64,000 bases of DNA. Origin: Rhodococcus sp. HM1 (GTDB lineage Bacteria > Actinomycetota > Actinomycetes > Mycobacteriales > Mycobacteriaceae). The position numbers and the translations under genes are program-made. The notes under the pieces are model-generated. The model did not search any database. It was given only the letters and a program-made list of their open reading frames with translations, and had not been told where the DNA came from. Of this stretch, positions 15,816 to 26,343 are shown in pieces (within the stretch, counting starts at the first letter, position 1; each line of letters opens with the position of its first letter). Where the stretch lies: the NCBI RefSeq assembly GCF_023218075.1, contig NZ_JALPTB010000024.1, positions 1-64,000 on the forward strand. Reading direction: 5' to 3'.

Positions 15816-17189
15816 ATGTCTGATTCACGCAATCGGATATCCGAGCCCGTCGAGGATGCTGCGGCGAGACTCATGCCCGAACTGGTCTCCGATCTGTGCC
15901 GGCTGGTACGGATTCCGTCGATCTCCGCCGCCGGTTATCCACCGGAACCGCTCTTCGAGGCGCACGATCTGGTCGTTCGGCTGTTGCGGGACGCAGGCGT
16001 CGAACAGATCGACGACCTGGTGATCGAGGGCAAGACGGCGCCGGTGATCGTCGCGACCGTCCCCGGCCCGGAAGGCGCACCGACGGTCCTGCTGTACACG
16101 CACTACGACGTCGTTCCCGCCGACGACACCGATCTGTGGGAGAGCCCGCCGTTCGAGCCGGAGGAGCGGGACGGCGCGATCTACGGTCGCGGTACCGCAG
16201 ACTCGAAGGCCAACATCATCGGAATCATCGGCGCACTCCGCATCTACGACGGCAAGCCGCCGGTGACACTGCGCATCGTCCTCGAAGGTCAGGAGGAGGT
16301 GGGCAGCCCGTTCGACTTCTATCCCGTGCAGGCGCCGGAAGTGTTCGAATCCGACGCCATGGTGATCGCCGACGTCGGCAGCGTCCGCCCCGGATCCCCG
16401 ACGCTGACCGTGGCACTGCGCGGATCTGCGTCCGTGACCGTCGCGATCGAGACCCTCGCCGCCGACAAGCACAGCGGCCTGTATGGCGGCGCCGCACCCG
16501 ACGCGCGCCTCGCGCTGATCCACGCACTCGCCACGCTGCACGACGAGGACGGCAACGTCGCGGTCGACGGTCTCCGGCGCGAGGAGTGGACGGGCGTGTC
16601 GTACACGGACGAGGAGTTCCGCGATCTCGCCGAGGTACTCGAGGGCCGTCCCCTTCTCGGTACGGGCGGACTCGGCGAACGGATCTGGTCGGGCCCCGCG
16701 ATCACCGTCACCGGATTCGACGCGCCCTCGGTCGACGGCGCCGTCAACGCGGTGGCCGGATCGGCACGCGCATCGTTGAACCTCCGTGTGCACCCCGAGC
16801 AGGACGCGGAGGAGGCGCAGGACGCACTGATCCGGCATCTCGAAGCGCTGCGCCCACTCGGACAGAGACTCGTGGTCACCGCCGGGGAGACCGGCAACGG
16901 CTTCGCGGCCGGAACCGGTGGACCCGCGTTCGACGCGTCGATCAGCGCCCTGGAGAAGGCCTGGGGAACCTCCGCGGGACTGCTGGCCGGCGGAGGTTCT
17001 ATCCCCCTCGTCATGGCCCTGCACGAAGCCGTGCCGCGCGCCGAGAAACTCCTCTTCGGAGCGACCGACGGCTACGCCAACATCCACGGTCCCAACGAAC
17101 GCGTTCTGATCGACGAACTCGAAAAAGCCGTCGTCGCGAAGGCCTTGTTCTTCGAGGAGTTCGCCCGCCGCTACCGGGAGCAGCCATGA
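15816..17189 (+). CDS. M20 family metallopeptidase (dipeptidase)
   Basis: 457-residue di-zinc exopeptidase. LLYTHYDVVPADD (His96, Asp98), GRGTADSKAN with the bridging Asp, and EGQEEVGS with the catalytic and ligand Glu pair are intact. A dimerisation (lid) domain sits at about 190-330. It likely hydrolyses dipeptides or N-acyl amino acids in the cytoplasm. ATG at 15816 follows CGAGGTAGG; the 31 codons upstream in the same frame are not conserved. Its stop overlaps the next start as ATGA, so it is translationally coupled to a YfcC-type transporter that probably imports the substrate. Confidence 0.9.
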   Translation: MSDSRNRISEPVEDAAARLMPELVSDLCRLVRIPSISAAGYPPEPLFEAHDLVVRLLRDAGVEQIDDLVIEGKTAPVIVATVPGPEGAPTVLLYTHYDVVPADDTDLWESPPFEPEERDGAIYGRGTADSKANIIGIIGALRIYDGKPPVTLRIVLEGQEEVGSPFDFYPVQAPEVFESDAMVIADVGSVRPGSPTLTVALRGSASVTVAIETLAADKHSGLYGGAAPDARLALIHALATLHDEDGNVAVDGLRREEWTGVSYTDEEFRDLAEVLEGRPLLGTGGLGERIWSGPAITVTGFDAPSVDGAVNAVAGSARASLNLRVHPEQDAEEAQDALIRHLEALRPLGQRLVVTAGETGNGFAAGTGGPAFDASISALEKAWGTSAGLLAGGGSIPLVMALHEAVPRAEKLLFGATDGYANIHGPNERVLIDELEKAVVAKALFFEEFARRYREQP

Positions 17190-18754
17190 GCACCGACACC
17201 GAATCCGCCGCACCCGCGAAGAAGAAGTTCGAGTTCCCGGGCTCGATCACGGTGCTCGCGCTCGTCACCGTCGTGGTGTGGCTGGCCGCCCTGGTGATCC
17301 CGTCCGGCCGCTTCGCGACGGACGAAGACGGCGCACCGATACCCGGTTCGTTCGAGCAGATCGACTCGCCATTGACGTTCGGCGAGCGGGTGCGCGAGCT
17401 GATCCTCTCCCCCATCAACGGGCTCTACGGAATACAGGATCCGATAAGCGGATTCGTCGATCCCGACAACCTCGGCCGGCTCTTCGGTTCGGTCGGGGTG
17501 GTGCTGTTCATCATGGCGCTCGGCGCGTTCATCTCGGTCAGCTTCGCCACGCGCAGCCTCGAGGTCGCGGTGAGTGGACTCGGTGCGCGACTCGGGGATC
17601 GGGGATGGCTGCTCATCGCCGTCATCATGACGTTGTTCTCGTTGCTGGGTTCCACGATGGGGTTCTCCGTCGAGACCTTCGGCTTCTATGCCCTCATCGT
17701 GCCGTTGATGCTGGCCCTCGGATACGACCGGATGGTCGCTGCCGCAACGATCATCGTGGGTGCCCTGACCGGAACGATGGCCTCGACGGTCAATCCGTTC
17801 TCGATCGGTGTCGCGTCCGGGGAGGCGGGAGTGTCGATCGGTGACGGCATCGTCCTGCGCGTGCTGCTGTGGGTCGTGCTCACCGCCGTGGCCGTCGTGT
17901 TCGTCGTGCGCTACGCGCGCCGCGTCCAGCGTGATCCGTCCCGCTCGCTCGTCGGATTCGACTCCGAAACAGACTCCGTCACCGACATCGATCCCGGTGC
18001 CGCAGAGAACGAACCGCCACCCGACGAGAAGCTTTCGGGCGTACAGAAATCGGTGCTCGCGATCACCGTCTTCACGTTCGGGTTGATGATCTTCGCGGTG
18101 ATCCCGTGGTCGGCGATCTTCGGCGCGGATCCCGGGCCCGCCGAATACGAGCAGTACCACGAAACCGCAACGGATCCCTACTGGTTCGAACTGAACTGGT
18201 GGTTCCCGGAACTGGCGATGCTGTTCGTGTTCGCAGCGCTGCTCGTCGGTCTCGTCGCCCGCATGGGGGAGAAGAAGACCGTCTCTCTGATCACCCAGGG
18301 CGCCGGAGACATGGTCGGACCCGCGATCGTCATCATGCTCGCCCGCGGGGTCTCGGTGATCCTGAACAACACCGAAACCCTGGACACCGTCCTGAATGCA
18401 ATGGAGCAGTTGGTCAGTGGCGCGTCCTCGGCCGTGTTCGCGATTCTCGTGACGGTCGTGAACGTTCCGCTGGCGTTCCTGATCCCGTCCTCGTCGGGGC
18501 ATGCGACGCTGGCGATGCCGCTGCTCGCCCCGCTCGGTGATTTCGCCGGTGTCGGAAGGGATCTGGTCATCACCGCTTTCCAGATGGGTCACGGCCTGAT
18601 GCTGTTGGTCGCTCCGACCAATGTCGTCGTCGTCGGTGGACTCGCGATGGCGAAGGTCGGGTACGACCGCTATCTCCGCTTCCTCTGGCCACTGCTGGCG
18701 ATCGACTTCGTGATCGTCTGTGTGATCATCGGTTTCGCCGCGGCGTTCGAGTAG
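17186..18754 (+). CDS. YfcC/ArcD-type amino-acid or peptide transporter
   Basis: 522-residue membrane protein with about 12 helices in two halves, each with a re-entrant motif of the ion-transporter superfamily: LLGSTMGFSVETFGFY in the first half and FLIPSSSGHATLAM in the second. The YfcC group includes basic amino acid antiporters and C4-dicarboxylate-like transporters. A hydrophilic loop lies at about 260-285. Overlap with the M20 peptidase stop (ATGA) supports a peptide/amino-acid uptake unit. Exact substrate unknown. Confidence 0.86.
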   Translation: MSTDTESAAPAKKKFEFPGSITVLALVTVVVWLAALVIPSGRFATDEDGAPIPGSFEQIDSPLTFGERVRELILSPINGLYGIQDPISGFVDPDNLGRLFGSVGVVLFIMALGAFISVSFATRSLEVAVSGLGARLGDRGWLLIAVIMTLFSLLGSTMGFSVETFGFYALIVPLMLALGYDRMVAAATIIVGALTGTMASTVNPFSIGVASGEAGVSIGDGIVLRVLLWVVLTAVAVVFVVRYARRVQRDPSRSLVGFDSETDSVTDIDPGAAENEPPPDEKLSGVQKSVLAITVFTFGLMIFAVIPWSAIFGADPGPAEYEQYHETATDPYWFELNWWFPELAMLFVFAALLVGLVARMGEKKTVSLITQGAGDMVGPAIVIMLARGVSVILNNTETLDTVLNAMEQLVSGASSAVFAILVTVVNVPLAFLIPSSSGHATLAMPLLAPLGDFAGVGRDLVITAFQMGHGLMLLVAPTNVVVVGGLAMAKVGYDRYLRFLWPLLAIDFVIVCVIIGFAAAFE

Positions 18755-18763
18755 CCGGAACCG

Positions 18764-19270
18764 TCAGCTCTTCTTCTTGTCCTTCTTGGCCTGCCGACGG
18801 GCACCGGCAGCGATGCTCGATGCCTCGTACTTCTTGCGGCCGGACGACTCCCGCGTCGAATCGACACGAATCTTCCCCGAGGACTTCACCTTGCCCTGGC
18901 CCGCGACGCCGTCGCCGGCGACCGGGGAGTCGACCCGGGAGAGGGCCAGCCGCTCCTGCTTGAGTGCTTCGGCGGACTGCCGGGCCACCGCGCCGAGCCG
19001 TCGGCTCACCCGGGCCAGCGCGTCCTCGAACACCTCAGCCTTATCGGCGTTGCGCTGGTTCGCCGACCGGCCCGTCGCCCGGGACTTCTTCTTGTCCACC
19101 TTCTCGGCTCCGGCCCGGCGGTACAACTTCACGTACTTGTTGCGAGCCCGGCGAACCCGGCTGTGCAGGTCGATCAGGGCGTCCTCGTCGAGATCCGCCA
19201 TCTGCGACTTCTTGGTTTCCCGAACCAGAACGTATTCGTCCTCGGACAGTGAGTTCTCGAGCTTGCTCAT
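18764..19270 (-). CDS. Conserved hypothetical lysine-rich protein
   Basis: 168 residues, highly charged, with no membrane segment or cysteine. It has a helical N-terminal half (DLHSRVRRARNKYVKLYRRA near 34-53) and a Lys/Arg-rich C-terminal tail ending AKKDKKKS. The composition suggests a nucleic-acid-binding or coiled protein, but that is only inferred. ATG at 19270 has GGAGCC upstream. It converges with the YfcC transporter, 9 bp away. No family is recognised. Confidence 0.65.
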   Translation of the reverse strand: MSKLENSLSEDEYVLVRETKKSQMADLDEDALIDLHSRVRRARNKYVKLYRRAGAEKVDKKKSRATGRSANQRNADKAEVFEDALARVSRRLGAVARQSAEALKQERLALSRVDSPVAGDGVAGQGKVKSSGKIRVDSTRESSGRKKYEASSIAAGARRQAKKDKKKS

Positions 19271-19444
19271 GCCGGCTCCGATCACCTCGGAAGAGTGGAT
19301 GGGTGTCAGCATCGTAACCCGCAGGCGCACAGCCTCGGACGCACTTCGGTGAGCTTGCGTCGGCATGTTACCGCCCGGAACGGTTCCGCGCGGGCTACCG
19401 TACCGGAAGCGCACCACACATCCGGACCTGCGAGGGGCAGCGAG

Positions 19445-19627
19445 ATGGAGATGGACGAACAGTTGCACGAGCTGGCGTGGCAGCTCAGTCAGGCAGGGCA
19501 CGACTGGACCGCGGTGGCCGAGGAACTCGGTTGCGACGTATCGCTCGCGCAGGCCATGGCCGAGCGATACCGCGAGGACACGGATGCACGCGCCCAGCAA
19601 GCGCAGTTCCGTCTCTTCGACGTGTGA
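19445..19627 (+). CDS. Small hypothetical protein with HTH-like segment
   Basis: 60 residues, acidic and helical. WTAVAEELGCDVSLAQAMAERY at about 22-43 looks like a short helix-turn-helix. ATG at 19445 follows GGGGCAGCGAG, a moderate SD. It lies 73 bp before the FhuF-like gene on the same strand. No function can be assigned. Confidence 0.5.
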   Translation: MEMDEQLHELAWQLSQAGHDWTAVAEELGCDVSLAQAMAERYREDTDARAQQAQFRLFDV

Positions 19628-19700
19628 CACACGGTCGCCGCGTCCACCGCCTTCAGGGCGTCCGGCAGAATGGCGTCCGACATCGACGCGGAGATCGGAC

Positions 19701-20342
19701 ATGCCTGACCTGGACGCAACCACGACACTCGACAGGCTCGCCGACCACGGTTCCTACTTCACAGTGGGTACCGGACCGGTGCCCGACGGAACCTGGCAGC
19801 CGACGGCGACGCTGCGTGACCCTGCCGTCCGCGACGACCTCGTCGCGTCCACCGCCGAACGGATGGGCGTGACCGAAACTCGTGTCGCCGCGTCGACCGT
19901 GTTCTTCGGATATGCGGCACGGCTCTGGTCGGTCGCGGTCGGCTCGGTCGTCGTCGCAGGTCGCTGCGTGAGCCTCGGCGACCAGGAACTGTTGTGGTGC
20001 AACGAATCCGGATCCTTCCGCCTGCATATCCGGCAACCGCGTTTCGGCGGACCGGCAGAGTTGGAGGTCCTCGACGGTCAGCTCGCGCCGTTGATCGACG
20101 CGTGGAGAGACATCGTCGCCCCGGGACTGTTGTGGGGCAATGCCGCATCCGCTCTGCGCGGCACCGGTGAGGTTCTCGATGCGGAAGCCGATGCGATCAC
20201 CGCCCCGCTGTTCTGCGATCCGCGGCTCGGGGCCGCGCTGGATCCGGAATCGGGTCGCCGCCGCAGTTGCTGCCTGTTCTACCGCACCCCGTCCGGTGGG
20301 GTATGCGGCGATTGTCCTTTTCCCGCATCCCCTCTCGCGTAG
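19701..20342 (+). CDS. FhuF-like (2Fe-2S) ferric-siderophore reductase
   Basis: 213 residues. The C-terminal cysteine pattern Cys-Cys-x10-Cys-x2-Cys (RSCCLFYRTPSGGVCGDC) is the unusual [2Fe-2S] site of FhuF-type ferric-iron reductases, which release iron from siderophores in the cytoplasm. Upstream, FRLHIRQPRFGG and a helical middle domain fit the family. The ATG at 19701 follows GCGGAGATC. No siderophore transport genes are adjacent. Confidence is good for the family, moderate for the role. Confidence 0.82.
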   Translation: MPDLDATTTLDRLADHGSYFTVGTGPVPDGTWQPTATLRDPAVRDDLVASTAERMGVTETRVAASTVFFGYAARLWSVAVGSVVVAGRCVSLGDQELLWCNESGSFRLHIRQPRFGGPAELEVLDGQLAPLIDAWRDIVAPGLLWGNAASALRGTGEVLDAEADAITAPLFCDPRLGAALDPESGRRRSCCLFYRTPSGGVCGDCPFPASPLA

Positions 20343-20369
20343 GAATGCGCCCCGGTCCGAACTTCGACG

Positions 20370-21050
20370 CTAGGCCTCGAACCGGTACCCGCGTCCCGAT
20401 TCGGTGATCAAGTGTCGAGGGTGCGCGGGATCGGGTTCGAGTTTGTGGCGTAGCTGAGCGAGATACACACGGAGGTAATGTGTTTGATCAAGATAGGTCG
20501 GACCCCACAACTCGGTGAGCAACTCGCGCTGACCGACCAGCTTGCCGCGATTGCGCACGAGCATCTCGAGCATGCCCCACTCCGTAGGCGTCAGATGCAC
20601 CTGTACACCGTCGCGTGTCACCTTCTTGGCTGCAAGATCGACGGTGAAATCCCCTGTCTCGACGGTCGGTTCGTTCGCGTCCGGAGCCGCGGCCCCGCGG
20701 CGTGCCGCGGCGCGGATACGGGCGAGGAACTCCTCCATCCCGAACGGCTTCGTCACGTAGTCGTCGGCGCCGGTGTCGAGAGCGGCGACCTTGTCGGCCG
20801 AGTCGGTGCGAGCGGACAGCACGATCACCGGCGCGGTGCACCATCCCCTCAACCCGGCGAGTACCTCGATACCGTCGAGGTCCGGCAGTCCCAGATCGAG
20901 CACAATGACATCGGGATGCCGTTGCGCGGCCGCGCGTAGTGCCCCGGCGCCGTCGGCGGCGGTGACGACCTCGTAACCGCGGGCGGTGAGGTTGATACGC
21001 AACGCCCGCAGGATCTGGGGTTCATCGTCGACGACGAGAATGCGGGTCAC
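20370..21050 (-). CDS. kdpE: KdpE response regulator
   Basis: 226-residue OmpR/PhoB-type regulator. The receiver domain (1-118) has the acidic pocket Asp8-Asp9 and phosphoacceptor Asp52 in VLDLGLPD. A winged-helix DNA-binding domain follows (about 130-226) with LTPTEWGMLEML and TYLDQTHYLRVYLAQLRHKLE. It activates kdp at low potassium or osmotic stress. Its start overlaps the kdpD stop by 4 bp, so it is translationally coupled to its sensor and is the last gene of the operon. Confidence 0.96.
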   Translation of the reverse strand: MTRILVVDDEPQILRALRINLTARGYEVVTAADGAGALRAAAQRHPDVIVLDLGLPDLDGIEVLAGLRGWCTAPVIVLSARTDSADKVAALDTGADDYVTKPFGMEEFLARIRAAARRGAAAPDANEPTVETGDFTVDLAAKKVTRDGVQVHLTPTEWGMLEMLVRNRGKLVGQRELLTELWGPTYLDQTHYLRVYLAQLRHKLEPDPAHPRHLITESGRGYRFEA

Positions 21051-23572
21051 GGGTGTTCCTTCGCGGGCGCGGCGAGTTCGACGATCACGGTGGTCCCGCC
21101 GCCGGGAGTATCGGTGGTGGTGATGCTACCGCCCATCGCCTCGACGAATCCGCGGGCGACGGTCAACCCGAGACCCGCCCCGCCCCTGCTGTGCTGGTCG
21201 CCTGCCCGCGGAAACCGGGTGAAGACGTCGCCGGATCCGTCGCGGAGGGTGAGTCCCGGTCCATGGTCGGCGACAGTGATCGTGATCCGGTCACCGGATG
21301 GGCCGGCGCCGACGCGGACCGGTCCGGAGGGGGCGTAGCGCAAGGCATTGTCGAGCAGATTCGCGAGGACTCGTTCGAGCAGCGCAGCGTCGGCCTCGAC
21401 GACGGTGTCGTCGATGTCGATGTCGATTCGCTCCCGGACGCCGGTGTCCGGCCCGCCGCCGGTCAGCGTCGTCACCGCACCGTGCACCACCTCGTCGAGG
21501 TAGACCGGCGCGAGGATCGGGGAGACGACGCCGGCGGCGAGCCGGGAGGAGTCGAGCAGGTTCGTCACCAGGCGGGTGAGCTGATCGGTGGATTCCTCGA
21601 TCGTGGCGAGCAGCTCGGCGGTGTCCTCCGGGGAGAACTCGACGTCGGTGCTCCGCAGGCTCGACACGGCGGCCTTGACCGCGGCGAGCGGGGTACGCAG
21701 GTCGTGGCTGACGGCGGAGAGCAGCAGCCGCCGCATGCGGTCGGTCTCCGCCAGCGCCGACGCCCGTGCGGCTTCGGCGGCGAGTTCCTGCTGCCGGATC
21801 AGGGCAGCGGCCTGCCCGGCCACCGCCGTGAGGATCCGGCGGTCCCGCGCGCGCAGCCGAGGTCCGCCGAGGAGAAGCGCGTAGGGACTGTCCTCCACCA
21901 CGCAGACGGTGTCCGCGGTCTCGACCGTCGCCGGGGGTGTCGATCCGGCCGATCCGAGTACCGGTGGCGGATCGCTGTCCGTGCGGATCAGGCTCACCCC
22001 GTGCTGCGCGTACGTCTCCCGGACCTTCTCGAGCAGACGGGGCACATCGGCGCCGCGGAGGACCGCGCCGGCGAACACCGCGAGCAGTTCGGCTTCCTGG
22101 GAGGCCAGCCGCGCTTCGCGGGTGCGCGCGGCGGCGGCATCGACGAGCGCGGCAACCGCCACGGCGACGACGAGCAGCACGACGGTGGTGACGAAGTTGT
22201 CGGGTTCGGCGATGGTGAAGCTGTAGAGGGGCTCGGTGAAGAAGAAGTTGAGCAGCAGTCCGGACAACAGCGCCGCGACGATCGCCGGGCCGATGCCGCC
22301 GAACAGCGCGACGGCCAGGACGACGATGAAGTACAGGGCGTTCTGCCCGGCGATGCCGGTGAACCGGTCGACACCGGCCAGCAGTCCGGTGACGCCCAGG
22401 GGGATGGCGAATGCAGCGATCCAGGATTGCAACCGCCGGCCGCGGCGGCCGGTGAACGCCACCCGCGCGATGGGGGCGGTGTGCTCGTGGGTGACCATGT
22501 GCACGTCGATCTTCCCGGATCGGCGCACCACCGCCGCACCGATTCCCTCGTCGACGATGCGCGCCCATCGCGAGTGCCGGGACGTGCCGATCACCAGTTG
22601 TGTCGCGTTGACCTCGCGTGCGAAGTCGAGCAGCGCGCCCGGCACGTCGTCGCCGACCACGCTGTGCACGCTCGCCCCCAGGCTCGTTGCCAGCCTTCGC
22701 ACCGCTCCCATTCGCGGCGCGGCCACTCCGGCGAGCCCGTCACCGCGCACCACGTGCACCACCATCAGTTCCGCGCTGGCCTTGGACGCGATCCGGCTCG
22801 CCCGCCGCACCAGGGTTTCCGATTCCGGACCGCCGGTCACCGCGACCACCACCCGTTCGCGGGCCTCCCACGTCGCGGTGATCGCATGCTCGCCGCGATA
22901 CTTGGCCAGCGCCACGTCGACCTGGTCGGCGAGCCACAGCAGAGCGATCTCCCGCAGCGCGGTCAGGTTCCCTTCCCGGAAGTAGTTGCGCAGCGCGGCG
23001 TCGACCTTGTCGAGGGCGTAGACGTTGCCGTGCGCGAGGCGACGCTGCAGGGCCTGTGGAGTGATGTCGACGAGTTCGACCTGTTCGGCGCGGCGCACCA
23101 CCTCGTCCGGGATGGTTTCGCGTTGCACGATCCCGGTGATCTGTTCGACGACGTCGTTGAGCGACTCCAGGTGCTGGATGTTGACGGTGGTGAGCACATC
23201 GATACCGGCGTCGAGCAGGTCCTCGACGTCCTGCCACCGCTTCTCGTGCCGGCTGCCCGGAACATTGGTGTGAGCGAGTTCGTCGACCAGTGCCACCGCC
23301 GGCCGACGCTCCAGCACCGCCTCGGGATCCAGTTCCTCGAACACCGTACCGTGGTATTCGATCCGTTGCGGCGGAACGATTTCCAGTCCTTCCAGTTGCT
23401 GAGCAGTTCGTGCGCGCCCGTGTGTGTCGACGATCGCGACCACGACGTCGGCGCCGCGTGCGATGCGCCGGTGGGCTTCTCCGAGCATCGCGTAGGTCTT
23501 TCCGGCGCCGGGGGCGGCACCGAGGTAGATCCGCAGCGTTCCGCGCCGGGACGGCGAGCCGGTGGCGCCCAT
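21047..23572 (-). CDS. kdpD: KdpD sensor histidine kinase
   Basis: 841 residues. The N-terminal KdpD domain has Walker A GAAPGAGKT at 18-26 and is followed by a UspA-like domain (about 250-370), four membrane helices (about 390-500), a GAF-like region and a C-terminal kinase core with the H-box AVSHDLRTPL and ATPase boxes. The UspA domain binds c-di-AMP in other bacteria. It senses K+ and phosphorylates KdpE. ATG 23572 is chosen for GAGGAGACAG just upstream; the frame extends to 23617 without SD. It starts 8 bp after kdpC. Confidence 0.95.
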   Translation of the reverse strand: MGATGSPSRRGTLRIYLGAAPGAGKTYAMLGEAHRRIARGADVVVAIVDTHGRARTAQQLEGLEIVPPQRIEYHGTVFEELDPEAVLERRPAVALVDELAHTNVPGSRHEKRWQDVEDLLDAGIDVLTTVNIQHLESLNDVVEQITGIVQRETIPDEVVRRAEQVELVDITPQALQRRLAHGNVYALDKVDAALRNYFREGNLTALREIALLWLADQVDVALAKYRGEHAITATWEARERVVVAVTGGPESETLVRRASRIASKASAELMVVHVVRGDGLAGVAAPRMGAVRRLATSLGASVHSVVGDDVPGALLDFAREVNATQLVIGTSRHSRWARIVDEGIGAAVVRRSGKIDVHMVTHEHTAPIARVAFTGRRGRRLQSWIAAFAIPLGVTGLLAGVDRFTGIAGQNALYFIVVLAVALFGGIGPAIVAALLSGLLLNFFFTEPLYSFTIAEPDNFVTTVVLLVVAVAVAALVDAAAARTREARLASQEAELLAVFAGAVLRGADVPRLLEKVRETYAQHGVSLIRTDSDPPPVLGSAGSTPPATVETADTVCVVEDSPYALLLGGPRLRARDRRILTAVAGQAAALIRQQELAAEAARASALAETDRMRRLLLSAVSHDLRTPLAAVKAAVSSLRSTDVEFSPEDTAELLATIEESTDQLTRLVTNLLDSSRLAAGVVSPILAPVYLDEVVHGAVTTLTGGGPDTGVRERIDIDIDDTVVEADAALLERVLANLLDNALRYAPSGPVRVGAGPSGDRITITVADHGPGLTLRDGSGDVFTRFPRAGDQHSRGGAGLGLTVARGFVEAMGGSITTTDTPGGGTTVIVELAAPAKEHP

Positions 23573-23580
23573 CTGTCTCC

Positions 23581-24237
23581 TCACGAGCCGGTCGGCCCGG
23601 CTGCGTCGCCCGAGCAACCGGGTGCTGTCAAGCCTAGTGCCACATTCAGTTCCGGCACGTCCACTCGCGCAGCGCCGAGGAAACCGAGCTGCCGTCCCTC
23701 GGTGTGCTCGGCAACCAGTTCCCGAACCCGGTACTCGCTCAGCCCGGTTTCGCGTGCGACCCGCGGCACCTGCAACTCCGCGTAGGCGGGGGAGATCTGC
23801 GGATCGATCCCCGAGCCGGAGCCGGTGACGGCATCGGCGGGTACCCGGTCCGGTGGGACCTGCTCGCGGGATGCGATCGCCGCCCGGCGCGCATCGACGA
23901 ATCCGGCGAGCACGTCGCTGCTCGGCCCCAGGTTGGACGGCACAGCCGCCGCCGGATCACCCGGTGTGAACGGGTCGCCGTCGGCGACGGACCCCACCAC
24001 GCGCGGATGGAAGTAGGGATCGGGCTGCCCCGGCGCGACCTGGGGGTCCACCCCGATCCAGCGGCTGCCGACGACGCAACCGTGTGCGTCCGAGAGCACC
24101 GAACCCTCGGCGCTCGGGGTGACGACCCGGCTCACCGCCCACACCGCCGCCGGATACACACCGCCGACGGCGATGGTGAGCGCGATCAGCACCAGGGCTC
24201 CCGCACGGAACTGGCGGAGGAAGTGCATCGAATACAT
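23581..24237 (-). CDS. kdpC: KdpC subunit of the K+-transporting ATPase
   Basis: 218 residues with one N-terminal membrane helix (about 10-35) and a periplasmic/external domain. SGSGIDPQISPAYAELQVPRVA at about 140-162 is the hallmark of KdpC. It stabilises the KdpFABC complex and helps KdpB bind ATP. The start at 24237 lies 6 bp after the kdpB stop; a second Met at residue 4 is possible. Confidence 0.95.
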   Translation of the reverse strand: MYSMHFLRQFRAGALVLIALTIAVGGVYPAAVWAVSRVVTPSAEGSVLSDAHGCVVGSRWIGVDPQVAPGQPDPYFHPRVVGSVADGDPFTPGDPAAAVPSNLGPSSDVLAGFVDARRAAIASREQVPPDRVPADAVTGSGSGIDPQISPAYAELQVPRVARETGLSEYRVRELVAEHTEGRQLGFLGAARVDVPELNVALGLTAPGCSGDAAGPTGS

Positions 24238-24243
24238 TGTGTG

Positions 24244-26343
24244 TCACCCCATTCCAGGAACGATCCGGACGACGAGGTCGATCAGCCAGATGCCGACGAA
24301 TGGCGTGACGACACCGCCGAGTCCGTACACGAGCAGGTTGCGTCCCAGCAGCGCCGACGCACCGGACGGGCGGTAGCGGACACCCTTCAGCGACAACGGG
24401 ATCAGCGCCACGATCACCAGGGCGTTGAAGATCACCGCCGACAGGATCGCGGACTGCGGGGTCGCCAGCCCCATGATGTTCAGCCTCGCGAGTTGCGGAT
24501 AGATGCCGCTGAAGAGGGCAGGCAGGATCGCGAAGTACTTGGCCAGGTCGTTCGCGAGCGAGAACGTGGTCAGTGCACCGCGAGTGATCAGCAGTTGTTT
24601 GCCGATCTCGACGATCTCGATCAGCTTCGTCGGGTCGGAATCGAGGTCGACCATGTTGCCGGCCTCCTTCGCCGCGGAGGTGCCGGTGTTCATCGCCACG
24701 CCGACGTCGGCCTGCGCGAGCGCGGGCGCGTCGTTGGTGCCGTCGCCGGTCATCGCGACCAGTCGCCCGCCCTGCTGTTCGGAGCGGATCAGCGCCAGCT
24801 TGTCCTCCGGGGTGGCCTCGGCGAGGAAGTCGTCCACCCCGGCCTCGCCTGCGATCGCCTTCGCTGTCAGCGGGTTGTCACCGGTGATCATCACCGTACG
24901 GATGCCCATCGCCCGCAGCTGCGCGAACCGTTCTGCCATGCCGGGTTTGACGACATCGGAGAGTTCCACGACACCGAGAACGGTCATGGCACCGCCCGCA
25001 CTGCGAGCGACCACGAGGGGAGTCCCGCCGCGCTGGGCGATATCGGTGACGAGATCGGTTACGGCGAAGGGAATCTCGGCGTCGTGCTCGTGCATCCAGC
25101 GGGCCACCGCATCGCCGGCACCCTTGCGGATCCGGATCGGTGTGCCGTCGGCGGGATTGGTGGTGTCGAGGCCGCTCATCCTGGTGTGTGCCGTGAACGC
25201 GACGAACTCGGCGCCACGCTCGTCGTCGGACGGCACCGGATCGAGGTGATGGTGCTCGGCGCACAGGTCGACGATGCTGCGACCCTCAGGGGTGTGGTCG
25301 GCGAGACTCGACAGGCGTGCGGACGCCGCGAGTTCGTCGTCGGCGATGCCCGGGGCCGGATGCAGGGCGGTGGCACGACGATTCCCGAACGTGATGGTGC
25401 CGGTCTTGTCGAGCAGCAGGGTGTCGATGTCACCTGCGGCTTCGACGGCCCGCCCGGACTTCGCCAGCACATTGCGTTGAACCAGGCGGTCCATGCCGGC
25501 GATGCCGATCGCCGACAGCAGAGCGCCGATCGTCGTGGGGATCAGGCACACCAGCAGCGCGATCAGTTCCACCGGACGCTGTTCGGCACCGGCGTACGCG
25601 CTCATGGGCGCGATCGCGACCACCGCGAGCACGAAGACGATCGTGAGCGCGGCGAGCAGGATGTTCAAGGCTATCTCGTTGGGGGTCTTGCGGCGGGCCG
25701 CGCCTTCGACGAGTGCGATCATCCTGTCCACGAACGTCTTTCCGGGTGGCGCGGTGATGCGCACGATGATCCGGTCGGAGAGCACTGTGGTGCCGCCGGT
25801 CACCGCGCAACGATCGCCGCCCGATTCGCGGATCACGGGCGCGGATTCGCCGGTGATGGCGGATTCGTCGATCGTCGCGACTCCGTCGACCACGTCGCCG
25901 TCGCCGGGAACGATCTGCCCGGCCTCGACGACCACGAGATCACCGACCCGCAGTTCCGTTGCCGGAACCAGATTTTCGAACCCGGACTCGGTCGTTCGGC
26001 GGGCGACAGCGTCTTGCTTGGCCTGCCGCAGGCTCGCCGCCTGCGCCTTGCCTCGACCTTCGGCGACGGATTCGGCGAGATTGGCGAACAACACCGTGAA
26101 CCACAGCCACACCGCGATCGACCAGGCGAAGAGGGTGGGTTCGACGATCGCCGCGACGGTGGCGATCACCGACCCGACGAGCACGACGAACATCACCGGG
26201 TTCCGCGCCACGTGCCGCGGGTCGAGTTTGCGGAGCGCGTCGGGCAGCGCGCCCACGAGCTGGCGAGTGCCGAACGCTCCTCCCTGGATCCGCTCGAGAC
26301 GGGTGGGCGTGACCTCGCGGTCGCGTCGAAGTTCGAGGGTCAC
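24244..26343 (-). CDS. kdpB: KdpB, catalytic P-type ATPase subunit
   Basis: 699 residues. The phosphorylation motif DKTGT has Asp312. The TGES loop of the actuator domain is at 164-167; Ser167 is the residue equivalent to the inhibitory phosphoserine of E. coli Kdp[11 protein letters not shown] closes the P-domain. About seven membrane helices surround these domains. It hydrolyses ATP to drive K+ from the KdpA channel to the cytoplasm. Its ATG overlaps the kdpA stop by 4 bp. Confidence 0.97.
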   Translation of the reverse strand: MTLELRRDREVTPTRLERIQGGAFGTRQLVGALPDALRKLDPRHVARNPVMFVVLVGSVIATVAAIVEPTLFAWSIAVWLWFTVLFANLAESVAEGRGKAQAASLRQAKQDAVARRTTESGFENLVPATELRVGDLVVVEAGQIVPGDGDVVDGVATIDESAITGESAPVIRESGGDRCAVTGGTTVLSDRIIVRITAPPGKTFVDRMIALVEGAARRKTPNEIALNILLAALTIVFVLAVVAIAPMSAYAGAEQRPVELIALLVCLIPTTIGALLSAIGIAGMDRLVQRNVLAKSGRAVEAAGDIDTLLLDKTGTITFGNRRATALHPAPGIADDELAASARLSSLADHTPEGRSIVDLCAEHHHLDPVPSDDERGAEFVAFTAHTRMSGLDTTNPADGTPIRIRKGAGDAVARWMHEHDAEIPFAVTDLVTDIAQRGGTPLVVARSAGGAMTVLGVVELSDVVKPGMAERFAQLRAMGIRTVMITGDNPLTAKAIAGEAGVDDFLAEATPEDKLALIRSEQQGGRLVAMTGDGTNDAPALAQADVGVAMNTGTSAAKEAGNMVDLDSDPTKLIEIVEIGKQLLITRGALTTFSLANDLAKYFAILPALFSGIYPQLARLNIMGLATPQSAILSAVIFNALVIVALIPLSLKGVRYRPSGASALLGRNLLVYGLGGVVTPFVGIWLIDLVVRIVPGMG

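Noticed and set aside
15896-17185. Extension of the YfcC transporter frame upstream to 15896
   Set aside because: This part overlaps the M20 peptidase in another frame and is Arg-rich. The ATGA overlap at 17186 and membrane character begin exactly there.
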